Part shown: positions 1-4,962 of the stretch, piece after piece | Layout of the letters: each line of letters begins with the position of its first letter | Numbering within the stretch: the stretch's first letter is position 1 | Assembly (NCBI GenBank): GCA_025351525.1 | Contig: JANXVV010000218.1 | Location: 1 to 6,013, forward strand | Direction: 5' to 3' | Length of the DNA: 6,013 nucleotides | DNA from: Humisphaera sp. | Lineage (GTDB): Bacteria; Planctomycetota; Phycisphaerae; Tepidisphaerales; Tepidisphaeraceae | Translations under genes and position numbers: made by a program | Notes under the pieces: generated by a model | The model's database searches: none | What the model was told of the DNA's origin: nothing | What the model saw: the letters and a program-made list of their open reading frames with translations, nothing else

Positions 1-28
1 TTCTTTCCTGCTTGGATGCTTTGAACAA

Positions 29-95
29 GGTGGCATGGGCGTCTCGCCCATGCATTTCTTCGGCCAAAAAGCATGGGCGAGACGCCCATGCCACC
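29..95. repeat. Perfect 25-bp inverted repeat with self-palindromic arms
   Basis: The arms at 29-53 and 71-95 are exact reverse complements over 25 bp, separated by a 17-nt spacer (54-70). Each arm is itself a palindrome: GCATGGGCG and CGCCCATGC flank a 3-nt centre (33-53 and 71-91), so the element holds four copies of the same 9-mer. It begins 23 bp past the stop codon of the PHP gene. I recall similar GGCATGGGCG...CGCCCATGCC elements as dispersed intergenic repeats in planctomycete and verrucomicrobial genomes; that is memory, not a search. No transposase or terminal duplication is visible, so it is a small palindromic repeat rather than an insertion sequence. Confidence 0.85.
66..91 (-). 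terminator. Possible intrinsic terminator of the PHP gene
   Basis: On the minus strand the right arm of the inverted repeat folds alone into a 9-bp stem (GCATGGGCG with CGCCCATGC) around a TCT loop, followed at once by TTTTT (70 to 66). It lies about 26 nt beyond the PHP stop codon, where a Rho-independent terminator would be expected. The T tract is short and the full 25-bp inverted repeat could form a competing longer hairpin, so the role is inferred. Confidence 0.45.
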
Positions 96-117
96 AGTTT
101 TTCAAAAGACCCACTTT

Positions 118-999
118 TTAAACCTTCACGATTTTTCCGGGCAAGCCCGGGGCTGTCTGAAGTCGATCCAGCAATCGATCCATCCACTCGCGGGGGATTT
201 TTTTCCCGTTGGCGATACCGAGGTTGATGTCTTTTTTGTTGCTCCCGTGGAAATCGCTGCCACCGGTTTTCAGGAGATTATAGCGATCCGCCAGCCGGGA
301 GCATTTTTCGATCCACGCCGCATCATGGTCGCTGTGAATGACTTCGATCCCGGCCAATCCGAGATCGACCAGATCTTTCACGACGCGGTCGAGCTCGCCG
401 TCGTTTTGGGTGCGAAGTTGGAAGGGATGGGCGAGAACCGCCAGGCCACCGGATTGACGGATCAGATCGAAGGCACGCTGCGGGGCCAGCCGTTCTTTGT
501 CGAAGTAGGCCAGCCCACCCTGCCCGAGATATTTATCGAAAGCGAGCTTGATCGAACTGACGTATCCCTTGCGAAGCAGAATGGCGGCGATGTGCGGTCG
601 CCCCATCACGCCACCGGCGGCTTGCAGTTCCAATTCCCGCATGGAGATCGTCACGCCGAGTTCATTGAGTTTCGCGATGATCTGCGGGTTGCGGTTGTCG
701 CGCGCATCGATCAATCCCCGCGTCAGATCGTGCAGCACGGGGCTGTGCGGGTCGATGCCGTAACCCAGGATATGGAGCGTTCCCGGGTGGGGAAAGGTGG
801 CACTGATTTCGATGCCGGGAAGAAAATCGATGCCGAGTTTGGCGGCTTCAGCAGATGCGACCGCGATGCCGGCGATGGTGTCGTGATCGGTCAGGGAGAG
901 GCCGGTGAGATGGTTGGCTTTGGCGAGGCGCACCACGTCTTCGGGCGGCAGGGTGCCGTCGGATGCGGTGGAGTGACAATGGAGATCGACAAAATTCAT
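118..999 (-). CDS. PHP-domain metal-dependent phosphoesterase (RnaAM/YciV-like)
   Basis: A 293-residue protein of the PHP (polymerase and histidinol phosphatase) family, close to the usual 270-300 residues of YciV/RNase AM-type enzymes. Metal-binding motifs are all present in order: DLHCHS at residues 5-10 followed by SDG (13-15), TDHD (37-40), PGIEISA with Glu64, His75, GRPHIA (133-138), LAHP with His191, the HSDH stretch (222-225) and SDFHG (249-253). Relatives hydrolyse 3',5'-nucleoside bisphosphates or trim short RNAs 5' to 3' in the cytoplasm. With an APS kinase upstream, a role in removing the PAPS by-product 3',5'-ADP is attractive but is inference. The ATG at 999 puts the first metal motif at residue 5, as expected. 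No strong Shine-Dalgarno is seen; AGAGG lies about 14 nt upstream. The gene is separated from cysC by 139 bp holding a large inverted repeat, so it may be a separate transcription unit. The exact substrate cannot be set from sequence. Confidence 0.9.
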   Translation of the reverse strand: MNFVDLHCHSTASDGTLPPEDVVRLAKANHLTGLSLTDHDTIAGIAVASAEAAKLGIDFLPGIEISATFPHPGTLHILGYGIDPHSPVLHDLTRGLIDARDNRNPQIIAKLNELGVTISMRELELQAAGGVMGRPHIAAILLRKGYVSSIKLAFDKYLGQGGLAYFDKERLAPQRAFDLIRQSGGLAVLAHPFQLRTQNDGELDRVVKDLVDLGLAGIEVIHSDHDAAWIEKCSRLADRYNLLKTGGSDFHGSNKKDINLGIANGKKIPREWMDRLLDRLQTAPGLPGKIVKV

Positions 1000-1043
1000 G
1001 AGTATTATGAGAGCCTCTGTCGTGTCGCGTAATGCATTCGTTT

Positions 1044-1121
1044 TTTTTTAGCGGCTGTGCCGAAGGCACGCGTTTGAGTTCGAGGAAAAAAACGCGTGCC
1101 TTCGGCACAGCCGCTAAAAAA
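1044..1121. repeat. Perfect 32-bp inverted repeat between cysC and the PHP gene
   Basis: The arms at 1044-1075 and 1090-1121 are exact reverse complements over 32 bp with a 14-nt spacer (1076-1089). Each arm contains its own small palindrome, GTGCC and GGCAC around a 3-nt centre, so the build matches the element at 29-95 although the sequence differs. The outer ends are T and A runs. It fills most of the 139-bp gap between the cysC stop and the PHP start. It resembles, from memory, short dispersed palindromes of planctomycetes whose chance translation gives peptides like AVPKARVF. No protein-coding capacity of its own is credible. Confidence 0.85.
1086..1108 (-). terminator. Possible weak intrinsic terminator after cysC
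   Basis: Read on the minus strand, the first arm met after the cysC stop forms GTGCC-GAA-GGCAC (1108 to 1096), then GCG and seven T residues (1092 to 1086). A short stem followed by a T tract 31 nt past the stop fits termination of the cysteine operon before the PHP gene. The 5-bp stem is weak, and the full 32-bp hairpin of the surrounding element could form instead. Confidence 0.35.
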
Positions 1122-1138
1122 TCTCGGAATCGCACCGA

Positions 1139-1750
1139 TCAATTTCTCAGATATCCGCTTCGTTCCAAATAAGACACAATTTGTTCTGCCGCCGCTCCGG
1201 GATCGCACGTTTCCGTGTCGATCAAAATCTCCGGTGTCGTGGGCGCTTCGTAGGGATCGTCGATCCCCGTAAAACCTTTGATCTGTCCTGACAACGCCTT
1301 TTTGTAGAGTCCCTTCGGGTCGCGCTTCGCCGCCTCTTCAATCGAGACCTTGACGTAGACTTCGATGAATTCGCCGGGTTGCAGACCAGCCCGCACCGCA
1401 TCGCGATCCTTCCGGTAAGGGCTGACGAAACTCGCCAGCACGATCGATCCGGCATCGGTGAACAATCTGGCGACTTCACCAATGCGGCGAATATTTTCGG
1501 CCCGGTCCTCGGCGCTAAAACCGAGATTCTTGTTCAGGCCCATGCGGATATTGTCGCCATCCAATCGGTAGGCGTGCTTCTTTCGTTCGATCAACCGCTG
1601 CTCGACGAGGCAGGCAATGGTGCTTTTACCGCTGGCGGATAAGCCGGTGAACCAGACGGTGACGCCTTTCTGGCCGAGAAGTTGCTCGCGGTCGGCGCGG
1701 GTGACGGTGCCGGAGTGCCAGGTTAAATTTGAAAAAGTCGGTTGCGTCAT
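1139..1750 (-). CDS. cysC: Adenylylsulfate (APS) kinase CysC
   Basis: A 203-residue APS kinase, the normal stand-alone length. It phosphorylates adenosine 5'-phosphosulfate at the 3' position with ATP, making PAPS for sulfate reduction or sulfotransferases in the cytoplasm. The Walker A loop GLSASGKST is at residues 36-44. LDGDNIR (63-69) and the GLNKNLGFS and DRAENIRRIGEVA stretches that follow are family signatures. FVSPYRKDRD (108-117) carries Ser110 at the site of the phosphorylatable serine known in E. coli CysC. DPKGLYKKA (144-152) and GFTGIDDPYE (159-168) close the substrate site. The N-terminus (LTWHSGTVTRADRE) resembles other CysC proteins, which supports the ATG at 1750. No Shine-Dalgarno directly precedes it, but a tiny open frame (1747-1767) ends in an ATGA overlap with this start, so translational coupling is possible. 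No cysDN, cysH or cysI is visible in the window. Confidence 0.96.
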   Translation of the reverse strand: MTQPTFSNLTWHSGTVTRADREQLLGQKGVTVWFTGLSASGKSTIACLVEQRLIERKKHAYRLDGDNIRMGLNKNLGFSAEDRAENIRRIGEVARLFTDAGSIVLASFVSPYRKDRDAVRAGLQPGEFIEVYVKVSIEEAAKRDPKGLYKKALSGQIKGFTGIDDPYEAPTTPEILIDTETCDPGAAAEQIVSYLERSGYLRN

Positions 1751-1823
1751 TTTACAGCTACGATCATTTCCGTCCCCAATCGACCGCAGATTTTAAATCA
1801 TCATCTGCAATGAACACACCTTT
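1747..1823 (-). pseudogene. Remnant of antitoxin tail and PIN-type toxin start
   Basis: Just past the amber stop of the 61-residue antitoxin-like gene, the same frame stays open for 19 codons (KGVFIADDDLKSAVDWGRK) to a TGA at 1766-1764. Sixty-one residues plus the stop position plus 19 makes about 81, a usual length for this antitoxin type, and a C-terminus ending in a Gly-Arg pair is one I associate with antitoxins that precede PIN toxins. An ATG (1767-1765) overlaps that TGA by ATGA and starts the frame MIVAVK, stopped by TGA at 1749-1747. PIN toxins typically start MIV-x-D, so this looks like a toxin cut off after about five residues, with cysC beginning at the break. The toxin match is very short and could be chance; the open antitoxin tail is the firmer part. 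Confidence 0.45.
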
Positions 1824-2009
1824 CTACGCGTAGTGCCGACGTTCTTCACGTATTCCCGCAAGCAACGCTGTTTCCACGTCATCGCCCTCAAGTGCTGTTG
1901 CGACACAAGTGGCAATTTCCTCGGCAATTGACCGACTATGCTCGCGGGCACGGTCTTCGACTTGGGTATAAAGATCGTCGGGCAAATTAATGTTCTGGAG
2001 TTGTCGCAT
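1824..2009 (-). CDS. Ribbon-helix-helix antitoxin-like protein, probably truncated
   Basis: A 61-residue protein with the layout of a FitA/VapB-type ribbon-helix-helix DNA-binding domain: a short strand (QLQNINLP, 3-10), helix A (DDLYTQVEDRAREH, 11-24), a turn with SRS (25-27) and helix B (IAEEIATCVATALE, 28-41), then a charged tail. Such proteins bind operator DNA as dimers through the strand and neutralise a PIN-domain RNase through the C-terminal tail. The tail here ends at a TAG (1826-1824), but the same frame continues sensibly for 19 more codons, so the gene is probably a nonsense-truncated copy of an ~81-residue antitoxin. A strong Shine-Dalgarno GAGGAG lies 5 nt before the ATG, inside the last codons of cysK, whose stop is 2 nt upstream. 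No intact toxin follows; cysC starts instead. The DNA-binding part may still work, possibly as an orphan regulator; that is inference. Confidence 0.75.
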   Translation of the reverse strand: MRQLQNINLPDDLYTQVEDRAREHSRSIAEEIATCVATALEGDDVETALLAGIREERRHYA

Positions 2010-2011
2010 GT

Positions 2012-2974
<963 letters not shown>

Positions 2975-2978
2975 CGTG

Positions 2979-3215
2979 TCACCTTATGTATTCTTCAGAG
3001 TCCACCGAATTAATCGTTTTCATTGAAACAACCAACTCGACATCAATCAATTCAAGTTCGCCGCTGGGATGCAAAAACCAGACGCCTAAAGCATGCTTCC
3101 CCACAGCAATAAAGTCTGGTTGCAAAACTTTGAGTTCCCTTCCGTCGACCAACCACATGACAAAAGGCTCGAACGGGCGAGCGTATGCGAACTGGCCAAC
3201 CTGATTTGAATTCAT
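2979..3215 (-). CDS. Small PF-x-PF/DGR protein, paralogue B
   Basis: A 78-residue protein of unknown function and clear paralogue of the gene just upstream. Shared pattern: ARPFEPFVMWLVDGRELKV here against ADPFRPFRIILNDGRAFDV there, then a Pro, a hydrophobic Ile/Leu-Ala step, and an alternating hydrophobic C-terminal half ending near LIDVELVVSMKTI. The regular short hydrophobic stretches suggest a small beta-rich fold; no signal peptide, membrane segment, cysteines or Gly-Gly tail is seen. I recall many proteins with PFRPF...DGR...HPEF patterns in planctomycetes, often in several copies per genome and without known function. The ATG at 3215 overlaps the upstream stop (ATGA), with GGAG (3226-3223) 7 nt before it. 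Its own stop is 4 nt before cysK, so it is translated as part of the operon. A role in sulfur metabolism is not shown. Confidence 0.8.
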   Translation of the reverse strand: MNSNQVGQFAYARPFEPFVMWLVDGRELKVLQPDFIAVGKHALGVWFLHPSGELELIDVELVVSMKTINSVDSEEYIR

Positions 3216-3454
3216 CGATCTGCTCCACTCATCACTGTCGCAGTGGTCGAAATGAGCGATGCTTCAGTCACCGCCGTTGGTGGGAACCAGACTGCCGTCT
3301 CCCGGCCAGTCACAATCAGCACTCGACTGTTGTTCTGCGCCATGGCCAGATGTTGTGGTTCAATCACGTCGAACGCACGACCGTCGTTTAGAATGATGCG
3401 GAACGGCCTGAAAGGATCGGCCAGCCGAAGTTTTCTGATGATTTCAACGTCCAT
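3212..3454 (-). CDS. Small PF-x-PF/DGR protein, paralogue A
   Basis: An 80-residue protein of unknown function, first of a tandem pair. Residues 13-31 (DPFRPFRIILNDGRAFDVI) align without gaps to the 78-residue neighbour, followed by EPQHLAMA in place of QPDFIAVG. The N-terminal MDVEIIRKLRLA looks like a short helix; the rest is predicted beta-rich by its alternating pattern. No catalytic motif, cysteine or terminal Gly-Gly is visible. The ATG at 3454 is the first in frame, but no good Shine-Dalgarno sits at normal distance: the nearest purine run, GGGGGAAA, is about 13 nt upstream and lies partly within the hairpin at 3470-3487. Its stop overlaps the next start by ATGA. The pair probably arose by duplication and then diverged. 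Confidence 0.78.
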   Translation of the reverse strand: MDVEIIRKLRLADPFRPFRIILNDGRAFDVIEPQHLAMAQNNSRVLIVTGRETAVWFPPTAVTEASLISTTATVMSGADR

Positions 3455-3469
3455 GTGGCACCACGGTTT

Positions 3470-3487
3470 CCCCCGGCGTGCCGGGGG
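3470..3487. repeat. GC-rich perfect hairpin, CCCCCGGC arms
   Basis: CCCCCGGC (3470-3477) and GCCGGGGG (3480-3487) form an 8-bp perfect inverted repeat with a 2-nt centre, in the 52-bp gap between the rhodanese stop and the first small gene. No T tract follows on the minus strand (GAAACCGTGG follows), so it is not a classic terminator. It lies in the leader of the 80-residue protein and could slow ribosomes or stabilise upstream mRNA. It may be another dispersed palindromic repeat of this genome. Confidence 0.7.
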
Positions 3488-3506
3488 CTAAATAGGGTTG
3501 GAAAGG

Positions 3507-4397
3507 TTATTCGCATTTGGGGACGGGGGGCATGGCGGCGTTTTCGCCTTTTTCGATCGGGGCGCCGACCAGGTTGCCCCATTCGGTCCAGGAACCGTCG
3601 TAGTTCTTCACGTTGTTGACGCCGAGCAGATATTTAAGGACAAACCACGTGTGACTGCTCCGCTCGCCGATACGGCAATAGGCGACGGTCGGTTTGGTGA
3701 AGTCGACCTCGGCGTCGGCGTAAAGAGTGCGGAGGTCGGCGGCGGTTTTGAAGGTGCCGTCTTCGTTGGCGGTTTTGGCCCAGGGGATGCTTTTGGCGCC
3801 GGGGATATGTCCGCCTCGCTGCGCGGTTTCGGACATGCCGGGAGGGGCGATCACCTTGCCGGTGAATTCATCGGGCGATCGCACATCCACCAGATTGATC
3901 TTCTTCTGACCAAGCGTTTCGAGGATGTCATTGCGATACGCCCGCACCGATTCATCGCTGGTGGGAATGGGATATTGGCTGCGCTTCACCGTCGGCGGCT
4001 CCAAGCCGAGTTCTCGCTTTTCAAGTTCCCATTTTTTGCGCCCGCCGTTCATCAATTTGCAGTCTTGATGGCCGTGATATTTGAACTGCCAGAATGCCCA
4101 CGCGGCGAACCAGTTGTTCATGTCGCCATAGAAAACCACCGTGTCGTCTGCGCTGATTCCGCTGCGGCGGCAAAGCTCTGCGAAAGTCCGTGGGTCGATC
4201 AGATCACGCAGGGTGGTGTCGCACAGATCGGTGTTCCAGTTCCAACCGATCGAACCCTTGATATGCCCCAGTTCATATCCCTTAACCGGTTCCACATCGA
4301 CTTCAACGAGCTTTACCTTCGGGTCGTTCAAATGTCCCGCAACCCATTCCGTGGTGACGAGCGCTTCGGGATGTGCATAGGCGTTGTTGTTGTTCAT
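3507..4397 (-). CDS. Two-domain rhodanese sulfurtransferase
   Basis: With the ATG at 4397 the protein has 296 residues, a normal length for a tandem rhodanese (thiosulfate or 3-mercaptopyruvate sulfurtransferase). The N-terminal domain (about 10-130) is inactive: the position of the catalytic cysteine falls in FYGDMNNWFA (89-98) with no Cys. The C-terminal domain (about 165-280) has VDVRSPDEF (170-178), HIPGAKSIPW (197-206) and the active loop CRIGERSS at 241-248 with Cys241 as the persulfide carrier, then YDGSWTEWGN (266-275). The CRIGERSSHTWF loop resembles the thiosulfate-type enzymes of actinobacteria (CysA2/SseA group), from memory. It would move sulfane sulfur in the cytoplasm, perhaps to the neighbouring cysteine synthases or to a carrier protein. 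The start overlaps the JAMM stop as ATGA, which decides it over an upstream in-frame TTG at 4454. No signal peptide is seen. Confidence 0.93.
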   Translation of the reverse strand: MNNNNAYAHPEALVTTEWVAGHLNDPKVKLVEVDVEPVKGYELGHIKGSIGWNWNTDLCDTTLRDLIDPRTFAELCRRSGISADDTVVFYGDMNNWFAAWAFWQFKYHGHQDCKLMNGGRKKWELEKRELGLEPPTVKRSQYPIPTSDESVRAYRNDILETLGQKKINLVDVRSPDEFTGKVIAPPGMSETAQRGGHIPGAKSIPWAKTANEDGTFKTAADLRTLYADAEVDFTKPTVAYCRIGERSSHTWFVLKYLLGVNNVKNYDGSWTEWGNLVGAPIEKGENAAMPPVPKCE

Positions 4398-4834
4398 GTC
4401 TGCCTCGTAATCTCTTCCTGACTGAATTGTTCGGTCGTCTCGTTCAAAAGCCAACTGGTCATGTCCGCCGGTTCGCCTTTCAAGATCGAGACGATCGCAT
4501 AACTATAGTACGGCCACGCATGGTGGCGATCGTATTCGCTGGGCTTTGCCGGGCAATCCGGATGGCTGTGATAAAAACCCAACACCAATTTACCTGCGGC
4601 CCCGGCCTCTTTTTCCACCTGAATGTATTCCAGCGGATCGAGCCGAAACCGGTGATACTGCTCTTCCTTCTCGAACGAATTCGTCAACGGCTTCAATCGC
4701 TCGACCACCCGACGAACCGACCCATCCGCCTGCGGCACATCCAGCCCGATCATCGCGCCACAACACTCGCCTGGATAGGCGCGCACGCCTTCCTGTTCGA
4801 TTTGGCCGTAGAGTGGTGAGGACAGGATTAGCAT
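4394..4834 (-). CDS. JAMM/MPN+ metallopeptidase, Mec-like (M67 family)
   Basis: A 146-residue single-domain JAMM protein with a complete zinc site: Glu23 in YPGECCG (20-26), then HSHP with His89 and His91, Ser99 and Asp102 (H-x-H-x10-D). In actinobacteria the similar Mec protease cuts cysteine from the C-terminus of the sulfur carrier CysO after CysM has loaded it. Adjacency to a CysM-like gene upstream and a rhodanese downstream supports that kind of role, but no carrier gene is in the window. The ATG at 4834 is chosen because the protein then begins at the first strand (MLILSSPLYGQI), as in relatives; an in-frame TTG at 4939 would add 35 residues encoded largely by the 7-bp tandem repeat. 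No Shine-Dalgarno is seen; instead the 10-bp palindrome GAAAGCTTTC (4836-4845) lies just before the start. It could instead be a deubiquitinase-like or unrelated JAMM enzyme. Confidence 0.9.
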   Translation of the reverse strand: MLILSSPLYGQIEQEGVRAYPGECCGAMIGLDVPQADGSVRRVVERLKPLTNSFEKEEQYHRFRLDPLEYIQVEKEAGAAGKLVLGFYHSHPDCPAKPSEYDRHHAWPYYSYAIVSILKGEPADMTSWLLNETTEQFSQEEITRQT

Positions 4835-4850
4835 TGAAAGCTTTCGGATT

Positions 4851-4901
4851 AGTTGCCAGTTGCCAGTTGCCAGTTGCCAGTTGCCAGTTGCCAGTTGCCA
4901 G
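4851..4901. repeat. Heptanucleotide tandem repeat, AGTTGCC x 7.3
   Basis: Seven perfect back-to-back copies of AGTTGCC plus AG, 51 bp without a mismatch. It starts 17 bp upstream of the JAMM ATG, inside the 128-bp gap after the CysM-like gene. Every three units (21 bp) form a whole number of codons, so on the minus strand it reads as repeated WQLATGN in frame with the JAMM gene. Perfect identity points to recent slippage or an unstable copy number. Confidence 0.95.
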
Positions 4902-4954
4902 AAAAGGCAAACTTGTCTTCTCCTTCTGGCAACGGGCAACTAATGACTGGCAAC
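4894..4954. repeat. Inverted copies of the heptad beside the tandem array
   Basis: The last array unit extends to GTTGCCAGAA (4894-4903), which is exactly complementary to TTCTGGCAAC (4924-4933): a 10-bp stem with a 20-nt loop. A degenerate unit GGGCAAC (4934-4940) and another CTGGCAAC (4947-4954) follow in the inverted orientation, the latter ending in TTTTT on the plus strand. The array and its inverted copies can therefore pair in several registers within the leader of the JAMM mRNA. No gene on the plus strand would use the T run as a terminator. Confidence 0.8.
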
Positions 4955-4962
4955 TTTTTCAC

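Noticed and set aside
1000..1015. CATAAT as a -10 promoter box for the PHP gene
   Set aside because: It lies within 10 nt of the start codon and the hexamer 17 nt upstream matches TTGACA poorly.
73..1032. Long plus-strand open frame (319 codons) opposite the PHP gene
   Set aside because: It mirrors the PHP gene, which has a full set of metal motifs; the plus-strand product has no recognisable domain and starts inside the inverted repeat. Likewise the plus-strand frames at 2213-3013 and 3498-4421 are antisense shadows of cysK and the rhodanese.
1044..1121. CRISPR repeat or insertion-sequence ends
   Set aside because: There is only one pair of inverted arms with a 14-nt spacer, with no spacer array, transposase or target duplication.
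848..1135. Minus-strand frame spanning the inverted repeat (AVPKARVF peptide)
   Set aside because: It is made of the palindromic repeat plus an out-of-frame part of the PHP gene; such peptides come from the repeat rather than a gene.
2979..3454. The small paralogues as the missing CysO/ThiS sulfur carrier
   Set aside because: They lack a C-terminal Gly-Gly (ending EEYIR and SGADR) and show no ubiquitin-like sequence pattern.
4398..4454. N-terminal extension of the rhodanese from a TTG
   Set aside because: It lies inside the JAMM coding region, while the ATG at 4397 forms an ATGA overlap and gives a normal family length.
4835..4939. N-terminal extension of the JAMM protein with repeated WQLATGN
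   Set aside because: It starts at a TTG, is encoded by the tandem repeat and resembles no JAMM N-terminus. Kept only as a testable idea in the repeat finding.
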